Assembly: GCA_964636205.1 (NCBI GenBank)
Contig: CAZWPF010000039.1
Location: 1 to 25,385, forward strand
Length of the DNA: 25,385 nucleotides
From: JBEBVQ01 sp964636205
GTDB taxonomy: Bacteria > Bacteroidota > Bacteroidia > Chitinophagales > Chitinophagaceae
Direction: 5' to 3'
Both the position numbers and the translations under genes were made by a program. This document shows positions 16,298-23,964 of the stretch, piece after piece. How positions within the stretch are numbered: the first letter of the stretch is position 1; each line of letters begins with the position of its first letter. The notes beneath the pieces were generated by a model. It was not told where the DNA came from and ran no database searches. It saw only the letters and a list, made by a program, of their open reading frames with translations.

Positions 16298-16354
16298 GAG
16301 AGTGGAAAATTGAAAATTATGAGCTAACTTTCAATTTTCAACTCTCAATTTTTT
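16298..16354 (+). terminator. Hairpin with T-tract between dksA-like gene and thiolase
   Basis: GAGAGT plus GAAAATTGAAA (16298-16315, one unpaired base between) pairs with TTTCAATTTTC plus ACTCTC (16329-16346, one unpaired base). A 13-nt loop separates the arms and AATTTTTT follows. The T-tract ends 3 nt before the thiolase ATG. The loop and right arm contain TAACTTTC (16325-16332), one base from the -7 consensus. Confidence 0.65.
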
Positions 16355-16357
16355 GCC

Positions 16358-17536
16358 ATGCAGACAGCCTATATAATTGCCGGATTTCGGACCGCAGTAG
16401 GTAAAGCCAAAAGGGGCGGATTTAAATCATACCGACCCGATGATCTCGCTGTCGATGTGATCAAAGGCTTGTTAGCTTCGGTTCCTCAGCTCGATCCGAA
16501 ATTGATAGACGATGTGATCGTCGGCAACGCAGTGCCGGAAGCAGAGCAGGGTTTGCAGGTAGGCAGGATTATTGCTAATCGCGCTGTAGGAGAGTGGGCT
16601 CCCGGTGTGACGGTGAATAGATATTGTGCATCTGGTCTGGAAACCATCGCGATGGCCACTGCCAAAATCCAAACGGGTATGGCCGACTGTATCATCGCCG
16701 GCGGTACAGAGAGTATGAGTCTGGTGCCTTCATCCGGCTGGCGTACTATGCCCAATTATGAAATTGCAAAAGATACTCCAGATTATTACCTGGGGATGGG
16801 TTTGACCGCCGAGCAGGTAGCACAAGATTATAATGTCTCCAGAGAAGAACAGGACGAATTTGCCTTTCATTCTCACCAAAAGGCAATTCGGGCAATCGAT
16901 GAAGGTTATTTCAAGCAGGGTATCCTCCCTATTACCGTCAATGAGCGGTTGATTAATAAAAAAGGTAAAATAGAAACCCATAGCTATGTGGTGGATACAG
17001 ATGAGGGGCCTCGAAGGGATACCGCTCCGGAAATTTTGGCAAAGTTGCCCCCGGTATTTGCTCAGAACGGTACGGTGACCGCAGGTAATTCTTCCCAAAC
17101 TTCTGATGGGGCTGCTTTTGTCATTGTAATGAGTGAGTCGCTGATGAATTCCTTAGGGCTGAAACCTTGGGGACGACTGGTGGCTTGTGCTTGCGCCGGA
17201 ATCGACCCCAGGATCATGGGTATCGGTCCGGTAGCAGCGGTGCCCAAAGTTTTGAAGCAAGCAAATATGTCTTTGAATCAGATCGAGCTTGTCGAGCTCA
17301 ACGAGGCTTTTGCGGCGCAGTCGATTGCAGTAATCAGGGCGTTGGACTTAAATCCGGAAACTGTCAATATAAATGGTGGTGCCATCGCCTTAGGTCACCC
17401 GCTGGGTTGTAGCGGAGCCAAACTGACCATTCAAAATTTGCACGATCTGCAAAGACTAAATAAAAAATATGGAATGGTAACCGCCTGCGTGGGTGGTGGT
17501 CAGGGCATCGCCGGCATTCTCGAATATATGGGTTGA
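16358..17536 (+). CDS. Acetyl-CoA C-acyltransferase (thiolase)
   Basis: Thiolase of 392 residues, catalysing CoA-dependent cleavage of 3-ketoacyl-CoA (last step of beta-oxidation) or the reverse condensation. All catalytic residues are present: nucleophile C90 in 'NRYCASGLETIAMA', H347 in 'GGAIALGHPLGCSGAK' and C377 in 'ACVGGGQGIA'. The 'VELNEAFAAQ' motif is also intact. The sequence start 'MQTAYIIAGFRTAVGKAKRG' resembles Bacteroidota FadA-type thiolases more than biosynthetic acetyl-CoA acetyltransferases, but substrate length cannot be decided here. No fadB-like or acyl-CoA dehydrogenase gene lies in the window. Its start codon directly follows a terminator-like hairpin, and its own stop codon begins the next terminator stem. 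Confidence 0.93.
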   Translation: MQTAYIIAGFRTAVGKAKRGGFKSYRPDDLAVDVIKGLLASVPQLDPKLIDDVIVGNAVPEAEQGLQVGRIIANRAVGEWAPGVTVNRYCASGLETIAMATAKIQTGMADCIIAGGTESMSLVPSSGWRTMPNYEIAKDTPDYYLGMGLTAEQVAQDYNVSREEQDEFAFHSHQKAIRAIDEGYFKQGILPITVNERLINKKGKIETHSYVVDTDEGPRRDTAPEILAKLPPVFAQNGTVTAGNSSQTSDGAAFVIVMSESLMNSLGLKPWGRLVACACAGIDPRIMGIGPVAAVPKVLKQANMSLNQIELVELNEAFAAQSIAVIRALDLNPETVNINGGAIALGHPLGCSGAKLTIQNLHDLQRLNKKYGMVTACVGGGQGIAGILEYMG

Positions 17537-17577
17537 GCAGCTCGAAATCGATGTTTCGAACTGCTCCAATTTTATTT
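17535..17577 (+). terminator. Intrinsic terminator of the thiolase gene
   Basis: GAGCAG plus TCGAAA (17535-17547) pairs with TTTCGA plus CTGCTC (17554-17566), with one mismatched pair between the blocks and a 6-nt loop, followed by CAATTTTATTTT. The last two bases of the thiolase stop codon (17534-17536) are part of the stem. The minus-strand reading has no T-tract. Confidence 0.8.
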
Positions 17578-17669
17578 TAACTACAGCTTTTCCTATAACT
17601 AGCAGAAGGACGGGTTGTGTTCGTTCCGACCTATAATGAGTATATGCTAACAGCGTGACCGATTAAATG

Positions 17670-18599
17670 TTAGGATGTGCTTTTTTCAGTCTTTTGAATC
17701 ACCTTGGTGGCGGTGGCGACCAGAGTTCCGATATCGGCTAAATTAGCCGGGAGGATCATAGTGTTATTAGTTTTGGCCAATTTCCCAAACTCCTGGATAT
17801 ATTGTTCAGCCACCCTTAGGTTAACCGCTTCTTGTCCGCCCTGACTTTGTATAGCGGAGGCAATTTCCCGAATACCCTTTGCGGTAGCCATAGCGACCGC
17901 TTCAATTTCGGCGGCACTACCGTCGGCCTCATTGATCCTTCTCATTTTCTCCCCTTCGGAGCGAGCGATAAGTTCTCTTTTTTCACCCTCTGCTCTATTG
18001 ATTTGGGCTTGCATTTCCCCTTCTGATGTAGCGATCGTTGCTCTTTTCTCCCTTTCCGCACGCATCTGTTTTTCCATTGCATCTTTAATACTCTGAGGCG
18101 GAGTGATATTCTTCACTTCATAGCGAGTTACTTTGATACCCCAAGGGTCGCTGGCTTTATCTACCGCTTCAACAATAATACTATTAATTGTTTCCCTTTC
18201 TTCAAAAGTCCGATCCAGATCCATTCTCCCGATTATACTTCTCATGGTCGTCTGAGCGAGCTGGATAGCGGCGAATTTATAATTATCAATTCCATAAGAA
18301 GCCTTTGCTGCGTCCATGACCTGCAGGTACAAAACGCCGTCCACTTCTACAGAGATATTGTCTTTAGTGATACAGATCTGTGCTGCTACATCGATCACTT
18401 GTTCTTTCAATGTATGTCTGTAGGCGATTCTATCGACAAAAGGAATTATTATATGAAATCCTGCCAACAGCGTATTGTGGTATTTTCCAAATCGCTCTAC
18501 GATGTAAACGGAGCGCTGAGGCACAATTCGGATGGTCGTCAGAAAAATGACGATCGCAAGAATAATCAGTCCAAAATAGATAATAGTAGTGGCGGTCAT
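17670..18599 (-). CDS. SPFH/band 7 (stomatin-like) membrane protein
   Basis: A 309-residue stomatin/paraslipin-type protein similar to QmcA. It has one N-terminal membrane helix (about 5-22, 'IIYFGLIILAIVIFLT'), followed directly by the SPFH domain ('RIVPQRSVYIVERFGKYHNTL', 'LKEQVIDVAAQICITKDNI'). A helical, Ala/Glu/Arg-rich coiled region follows with repeated 'EGEKRELIARSEGEKMRRI' blocks that drive oligomer formation. Such proteins form ring or cage assemblies in the membrane, scaffolding proteases or lipid microdomains. The gene starts within the stop codon region of nfeD (ATGA overlap), so the two are translationally coupled. This is the classic NfeD-SPFH pair. The specific client is unknown. 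Confidence 0.93.
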   Translation of the reverse strand: MTATTIIYFGLIILAIVIFLTTIRIVPQRSVYIVERFGKYHNTLLAGFHIIIPFVDRIAYRHTLKEQVIDVAAQICITKDNISVEVDGVLYLQVMDAAKASYGIDNYKFAAIQLAQTTMRSIIGRMDLDRTFEERETINSIIVEAVDKASDPWGIKVTRYEVKNITPPQSIKDAMEKQMRAEREKRATIATSEGEMQAQINRAEGEKRELIARSEGEKMRRINEADGSAAEIEAVAMATAKGIREIASAIQSQGGQEAVNLRVAEQYIQEFGKLAKTNNTMILPANLADIGTLVATATKVIQKTEKSTS

Positions 18600-19054
18600 A
18601 CTGGATTGGTATTTAAAGGTTCTACAAAGAGGCGAATACTTTTAAAACTTGTGATAGTCAATGTCTGACCTTGTTTTACCGGTGAGGGACAAATAGCCTC
18701 CCATTGGGTGCCTCTGAAATCGACCCTTCCGGGAGTATTGGCTGGAAAATCCTCCAAGGCAGTAACGGTATGCCCCACATAATCGTCTTCCAGATCATTG
18801 GAAGAACCGGATTTAAAATTCATGTATTTGTCGCGAATAGCTTTTCTAAGGAAGACCAAACCGGTTAGCGAGGAGAAAAGGAACACTGCCAACTGGACAT
18901 TAATATTGATGTCCACGAGAAAGCAGAGTAATGCGGTAATCCAGGCCCCGAAACCGAAGAAAATCAGCACTAAACCGGGCAAAGCTAATTCGCCAAGTAG
19001 TAACACCAACCCCAGTAAAAACCAAATAACACTATCTGTAAATATTGATCCCAT
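18596..19054 (-). CDS. NfeD-like membrane protein
   Basis: A short-form NfeD protein of 152 residues. Two to three membrane helices occupy about 7-75 ('VIWFLLGLVLLLGELALPGLVLIFFGFGAWITALLCFLV' region and 'VQLAVFLFSSLTGLVFL'). A small soluble OB-fold domain follows at about 90-150, with the typical 'VGHTVTALEDFPANTPGRVDFRGTQWEAI'. NfeD proteins work with the SPFH partner encoded next to them, and the 4-base overlap with that gene fits. This short form has no N-terminal ClpP-like protease domain. It is the first gene of the two-gene minus-strand operon. The 232-bp gap to metG is AT-rich and shows no other gene. Confidence 0.9.
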   Translation of the reverse strand: MGSIFTDSVIWFLLGLVLLLGELALPGLVLIFFGFGAWITALLCFLVDININVQLAVFLFSSLTGLVFLRKAIRDKYMNFKSGSSNDLEDDYVGHTVTALEDFPANTPGRVDFRGTQWEAICPSPVKQGQTLTITSFKSIRLFVEPLNTNPV

Positions 19055-19255
19055 ACTCTTTTATAGAATATAAAGTGTGACACATGAAGATACGAGATTA
19101 TTTTCTTTTTTTATGAATGAAAACTATCTATAAGCCTTTACAGCTTTATTCGGTTGAGCTGAGGAATTGAGCTTGGAAGGGAGGTCGCGTCGGATCGGGC
19201 ATATATATTTCAACACAATCTAGAACTGATTACCCATTGCCTGCGGCTTTTTAAT

Positions 19256-19263
19256 TATCTTGC
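19256..19263 (+). promoter_or_regulatory. Candidate -7 box for metG
   Basis: TATCTTGC fits TAnnTTGC, a one-T-shorter form of the Bacteroidota -7 element. It ends 23 nt before the metG ATG. A TTG at 19237-19239, 16 nt upstream, is a possible -33 element. Confidence 0.4.
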
Positions 19264-19286
19264 ACCGTTATTTAACCCCTTACCCA

Positions 19287-21371
19287 ATGGATTATAAAAG
19301 GATTCTGGTGACCGCGGCATTACCCTATGCCAATGGCCCTGTGCATATCGGACATTTGGCCGGATGCTATATTCCTTCGGATATATATGTTCGCTATCAG
19401 CGTGCGTGTAAACGCGATGTAAAGTTTATTTGTGGCAGTGATGAACATGGTGTGCCCATTACCATTCGCGCAATGAAAGAGGGGATTACACCTCAGGAAG
19501 TGGTGGATAAATATCATAATCTGATCAAAGAAAGTTTTGATCAGATGGGTATTTCATTCGATATCTATGCTCGTACTTCGGATAAAGCGCATCATGAGAC
19601 CGCGCAGGATTTTTTCAAAAATCTTTACGAGAAAGGAGTGTTCGAAGTCAAGGAAACCGAACAATATTTTGATGAAGAAAAGGGAGTTTTTCTTGCAGAT
19701 CGCTACATCATAGGTGTTTGTCCCGTTTGCGGAAACGAAGATGCTTACGGTGACCAATGTGAACGCTGTGGCTCCACGCTGTCTCCGGAGCAACTGGGAA
19801 ATCCCCGCAGTGCGTTGAGCAATGCTATCCCGGTAAAGCGACCTACCAAACACTGGTATTTTCCTTTGGACAAATATGAGGATTGGTTGAAGGATTGGAT
19901 TGTGACAGGTAAGAAAGACATTTGGAAACCCAATGTGTATGGTCAGTGCAAGAGTTGGATCGACAATGGACTGCAGTCCAGAGCAATGACCCGTGATAGC
20001 AATTGGGGGGTGCCTGTTCCGCTGCCGGATGCTACCGGTAAGGTCCTATATGTATGGTTTGATGCTCCTATTGGATATATCAGTGCAACCAAGCAGCTCA
20101 CTGAAATGTGGAGTGATTACTGGTGTAAAGAGGATACCAAGCTGGTACATTTTATAGGTAAGGATAATATTGTATTCCATTGTATCATTTTCCCGGCCAT
20201 GTTAAAGGCACATGGAGGATTTGTGATGCCGGAGCAAGTGCCTGCTAATGAGTTTTTGAATATCGAGGGTAAGAAAGTGTCCACTTCCAGAAACTGGGCT
20301 GTTTGGGTGCATGAGTATCTGAAGGATTTTCCGGATCAGCAAGATGTGCTGCGTTATGTGCTGTGTGCCAATGCTCCTGAAACCAAGGACAATGATTTTA
20401 CCTGGAAGGATTTTCAGGACAGGAATAACAATGAATTGGCTGCGATTTTCGGAAATTATGTCAACCGCAGTTTTGTATTGATGCATAAACTCTGCAACGG
20501 AAGGGTACCTCATTGGCACCCGGATGTGGTAGATGACCGCGATCGTCAGTTGATCCAGGATATCCGTGAGGCTAAGGAATTGGTGGAAAATGGTATAGAG
20601 CATTATAAGTTTAGGGATGCGCTGACTGCGGTGATGGATTTGGCGAGAAAGGGTAATAAGTATATGCAGGAGAAAGAACCCTGGATTCATGCGCGTTACC
20701 TTACAGAAGAACCGGAGAGACAAAAGCTGATTGACAATTGTCTAAACCTTTGCCTGCAGCTAACTGCTAACCTTGCCATTTTGGTGAACCCGTTCATGCC
20801 GTTTACGGCTGCTCGTATGTGTCATATGATGAAGGTAGTGCCGCGGATGTTGGAATGGGAAAATGCGGGTCGTATCGACCTGTTGCAGGTAAACTATCCG
20901 TTGCGGGCGCCCGAGATTCTGTTTAGAAAAATTGAAGACAAAGAAGTGGAACAACAAAGAGATAAGTTGATGCAAAACCTGAATGCAGCGCAAGCCGCGT
21001 CCCCGGAATCGGTATCGGAGGCCGCTCAGGAAAATGCATATAAACCTGAAATAGTTTTTGACGATTTTGCAAAAATCGATTTGCGTGTAGGCACGATTGT
21101 GAATGCTCAGAAGGTGCCTAAAGCGGATAAATTATTGCAGTTGGAGGTGGATATGGGTTCTGAAAAGAGAACAATTGTGTCGGGTATTGCGCTTCATTTT
21201 CAACCGGAAGAAATAGTTGGAAAGCAGGTGGTGGTGGTAGCCAATTTAGCACCGCGTAAAATGAGGGGGATTGAAAGTCAGGGGATGATTCTCATGGCTG
21301 AAGATAAGGATGGCAAATTGGTATTCCTTTCGCCGGGTAGGGATGTTACCCCCGGAAGTAGTGTGAGCTGA
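19287..21371 (+). CDS. metG: Methionyl-tRNA synthetase
   Basis: Class I synthetase charging tRNA-Met, 694 residues from the ATG at 19287. An in-frame TTG at 19260 would add nine residues, but it overlaps the candidate -7 box, so the ATG is preferred. HIGH is exact (H20-H23 in 'NGPVHIGHLAG'). A CxxC-x9-CxxC zinc knuckle (C145, C148, C158, C161) lies in the connective peptide. The KMSKS loop reads KVSTS (330-334), a variant found in many MetRS. The C-terminal ~100 residues form the tRNA-binding OB domain ('FAKIDLRVGTIVNAQKVPKADKLL') that also dimerises the enzyme. The linker before it is Ala/Glu-rich. The adaptor gene follows after 45 bp and may be co-transcribed. Confidence 0.97.
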   Translation: MDYKRILVTAALPYANGPVHIGHLAGCYIPSDIYVRYQRACKRDVKFICGSDEHGVPITIRAMKEGITPQEVVDKYHNLIKESFDQMGISFDIYARTSDKAHHETAQDFFKNLYEKGVFEVKETEQYFDEEKGVFLADRYIIGVCPVCGNEDAYGDQCERCGSTLSPEQLGNPRSALSNAIPVKRPTKHWYFPLDKYEDWLKDWIVTGKKDIWKPNVYGQCKSWIDNGLQSRAMTRDSNWGVPVPLPDATGKVLYVWFDAPIGYISATKQLTEMWSDYWCKEDTKLVHFIGKDNIVFHCIIFPAMLKAHGGFVMPEQVPANEFLNIEGKKVSTSRNWAVWVHEYLKDFPDQQDVLRYVLCANAPETKDNDFTWKDFQDRNNNELAAIFGNYVNRSFVLMHKLCNGRVPHWHPDVVDDRDRQLIQDIREAKELVENGIEHYKFRDALTAVMDLARKGNKYMQEKEPWIHARYLTEEPERQKLIDNCLNLCLQLTANLAILVNPFMPFTAARMCHMMKVVPRMLEWENAGRIDLLQVNYPLRAPEILFRKIEDKEVEQQRDKLMQNLNAAQAASPESVSEAAQENAYKPEIVFDDFAKIDLRVGTIVNAQKVPKADKLLQLEVDMGSEKRTIVSGIALHFQPEEIVGKQVVVVANLAPRKMRGIESQGMILMAEDKDGKLVFLSPGRDVTPGSSVS

Positions 21372-21416
21372 TAAGGTTAACGTACTCCTCAAGAGTAAAT
21401 CCATACAAACCATAGT

Positions 21417-22727
21417 ATGAAAAAGACAACGTGGTGGATAATTGGTGCCGTCGCAGCCATCGTGCTGATAATTGTGATCAGCAAGCTGAAAGGAGATAAT
21501 AGCCTGGAAGTTGTTGCCGAAGCAGTTGGTCGAAATACTGTTGTTGAAACGGTTTCGGCCAGCGGAAAGATATATCCTGAAACAGAAGTAAAAATTAGTC
21601 CTGAAGTTAGTGGTGAGATTATCGAATTGACCATCAATGAAGGGGATAGTGTTTTGCAGGGACAGTTGCTGGTGAAGATCAATCCGGCTATTTATACTTC
21701 CTTAGTGCAACAGGCGCAGGCCAACGTAATGCAGGCCAGGGCTTCGGCAAAAAATGCAGATGAAATGATCCGCCAGGCGCAATCTCAATTCGATTTGGCA
21801 TTGGCTAATTATGAGCGCAACAAACAACTTTACGAAGAGAAGGTCATTTCTAAATTAGAATTTGAGCAAGCGGAAGCTAGTTATAAAAGCGCCTTAGCCA
21901 CTTATGAGGCTACCCGGGCCACCGCTTCTGCTAGTGGATTTGGGGCGGATGCAGCAGAAGCCAATTTGCAGCAGGCACGTGAAAATTTAAGAAGAACCAC
22001 CATTTTGGCTCCGGTTTCCGGGATTATTTCACAGTTGAATGTGAAAAAGGGTGAGCGGATGGTAGGTACAGCACAAATGGCCGGTACGGAGATGTTGACC
22101 ATTGCTGATATGAGTCGAATCGAAGTGCGGGTGAATGTTAGCGAGATCGATATTGTAAAAGTTAAGTTGGGCGATACCGCAGACATTGAGGCTGATGCCT
22201 ACCGAGGCCGGATGTTTAAGGGAATTGTTTCTAAGGTTGCGGTTTCTTCAGCCGGAGGTGGCACAACTACCGGAGCTACTGCTCAGATCAATACCGACCA
22301 GGTGACCAATTATGTGGTGCATATTTTAATTCTCCCTGAGACCTATGCAGATCTTGAGGCCACAAAAAAGCCGGGTAGTTTTGTTTTTAAACCGGGCATG
22401 TCAGCTTCTGTAGCCATCCGTACGCGTAAGGTAGAAAATGTGATTGCCATTCCGGTAAATGCCGTGACTACCCGCAACTGGCCCGATAGCGTAAAACAAT
22501 CGGACTTTGCTCGCAATCCGCGACAAGTCGTATTTGTATTAGATACAGTTAAAAAGACGGTGCACCTGCGCGATGTAAGCACAGGTTTGCAAGACGATAT
22601 AAATGTGGCCATTACCAAGGGACTTCAGGAAGGAGAGAAGGTAGTAACTGCGCCCTATAGCGCAGTAGCCAGGTTGTTGCGTGACGGACTTCGGGTGAAG
22701 CCGGTAGAGAAGCTTAATAATAAATAA
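21417..22727 (+). CDS. Periplasmic adaptor of an efflux pump (HlyD/MacA-like)
   Basis: A 436-residue membrane fusion protein. An N-terminal membrane anchor (about 6-24) is followed by the first half of the lipoyl-like domain ('SASGKIYPETEVKISPEVSGEI'), a long alpha-hairpin (about 95-205, Ala/Gln-rich with 'NYERNKQLYEEKVISKLEFEQAEASY'), the second lipoyl half ('TTILAPVSGIISQLNVKKGE') and a beta-barrel domain. The C-terminal membrane-proximal domain ends at 'LLRDGLRVKPVE'. Such proteins link an inner-membrane ABC (MacB-type) or RND pump to a TolC-like outer-membrane channel. Neither partner gene is present beside it; metG lies before and gpsA after. The pump type and substrate cannot be told. 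A weak hairpin (22730-22753) follows without a T-tract. Confidence 0.88.
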   Translation: MKKTTWWIIGAVAAIVLIIVISKLKGDNSLEVVAEAVGRNTVVETVSASGKIYPETEVKISPEVSGEIIELTINEGDSVLQGQLLVKINPAIYTSLVQQAQANVMQARASAKNADEMIRQAQSQFDLALANYERNKQLYEEKVISKLEFEQAEASYKSALATYEATRATASASGFGADAAEANLQQARENLRRTTILAPVSGIISQLNVKKGERMVGTAQMAGTEMLTIADMSRIEVRVNVSEIDIVKVKLGDTADIEADAYRGRMFKGIVSKVAVSSAGGGTTTGATAQINTDQVTNYVVHILILPETYADLEATKKPGSFVFKPGMSASVAIRTRKVENVIAIPVNAVTTRNWPDSVKQSDFARNPRQVVFVLDTVKKTVHLRDVSTGLQDDINVAITKGLQEGEKVVTAPYSAVARLLRDGLRVKPVEKLNNK

Positions 22728-22839
22728 TACCGGTCTACCCGATGAGTAGCCGGAATTTCAGGTCATGCCAGACAGTTTCCCATAGTTATTCATCCGGTGG
22801 ATCGACTGGTACCTTATTCTGAAATAAAAGAAAATTGTC

Positions 22840-23856
22840 TTGGATACAAATACAAGTATCGGTGTCATTGGAAATGGTAGCTGGGCTACTGCACTCGCGA
22901 AGATTCTGACAGATAACGGGCGGGTGATCAATTGGTGGTTGCGAAAGGAATCATCAGTACAGCATTTGTTAAATCGACATCATAACCCGGATTATCTTAC
23001 CTCGGTTGGTTTCTTACCGGAATCCATTCGTCCCACATCCGATTTGCAACAGGTCATAGAGCAGTCGCAAGTAGTGGTATTTGCCGTCCCCTCGGCATAT
23101 GCTGAAGAGGTTCTGGAATCAGTCCCGGCCGAACTATGGGGAAGCCGAAAATTGATTTCAGCGGTGAAGGGGATCATGCCGAAATCAAATTTGTTGCTAA
23201 ACGATCATTTGGACCGTCATTATGGGTTGCCTATTGAACAATATGTTTCCATTACCGGTCCTTGTCATGCTGAAGAGGTTGCTAATGAGCGTTTATCTTA
23301 TCTTACCTTTTCCGGCCTGGACGATCATTTCACTTTGGGAGCCGCTGCCGCTTTTAGTACCAATTATATCAATACTACTTGCAATCAAGATATCTGGGGA
23401 GCGCAGTTTGCCGCTGTATTGAAAAACATTTATGCCGTGGGTGCGGGAATGGCGCATGCTTTGGATTATGGAGATAATTTCCTGAGCGTTTATATTACCA
23501 ATTGCTATCGGGAGATGTATCTGTTTTTAACGGAGCATTTCGAGCATGTACATCCTGCAGCAGAGCGTCCCGATTTTCATACCAGTGCTTACCTTGGTGA
23601 TCTACTCGTGACTTGTTATTCCCTACATAGTCGCAACCGGACTTTTGGTAGTATGATCGGGAAGGGATATACGATCCGGTCGGCCACCCTTGAAATGAAT
23701 ATGGTGGCAGAGGGCTACCATGCAGCCCGGGGAATGATGCGTATTGCTGAACAGTTTGGCATCGAACTCCCCATAGCCACCTCGATTTATAAGGTGTTAT
23801 GGGAGCAGCTGCCGGCGGCGGATATGTTTCTGAGTCTGGAGAAAAAGCTGTCCTGA
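22840..23856 (+). CDS. gpsA: Glycerol-3-phosphate dehydrogenase [NAD(P)+]
   Basis: Cytoplasmic enzyme reducing dihydroxyacetone phosphate to sn-glycerol-3-phosphate for phospholipid synthesis; 338 residues. The dinucleotide motif 'GVIGNGSWATALAKIL' sits at residues 8-23. The start must therefore be close upstream, and the only usual start codon available is TTG at 22840; a stop (TAA at 22825-22827) closes the frame before it. The catalytic lysine region 'AVLKNIYAVGAGMAHALDYGDN' and the C-terminal 'SRNRTFGSMIGKGYTI' substrate motif are intact. 'SAVKGIMP' and 'SITGPCHAEEVA' are further family signatures. The non-ATG start may lower translation. It follows the adaptor gene by 112 bp. Confidence 0.95.
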   Translation: MDTNTSIGVIGNGSWATALAKILTDNGRVINWWLRKESSVQHLLNRHHNPDYLTSVGFLPESIRPTSDLQQVIEQSQVVVFAVPSAYAEEVLESVPAELWGSRKLISAVKGIMPKSNLLLNDHLDRHYGLPIEQYVSITGPCHAEEVANERLSYLTFSGLDDHFTLGAAAAFSTNYINTTCNQDIWGAQFAAVLKNIYAVGAGMAHALDYGDNFLSVYITNCYREMYLFLTEHFEHVHPAAERPDFHTSAYLGDLLVTCYSLHSRNRTFGSMIGKGYTIRSATLEMNMVAEGYHAARGMMRIAEQFGIELPIATSIYKVLWEQLPAADMFLSLEKKLS

Positions 23857-23964
23857 TAGCGAGTTCCGATATTTCTGAATTTTGATGGATTGTTAAATTC
23901 AAATTGCATTTCTACATGCAGTCAGCTTTATTGTATCTTAGAGAATCTGAATGGAGATTGAAGT

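Noticed and set aside
19260..19286. Nine-residue extension of metG starting at TTG
   Set aside because: The TTG overlaps the candidate -7 box and the extension is not part of the MetRS fold. The ATG at 19287 places the catalytic core normally.
22730..22753. Hairpin CCGG(t)CTAC...GTAG-CCGG after the adaptor gene as a terminator
   Set aside because: The stem is interrupted by a bulge and no T-tract follows, so termination is not supported.
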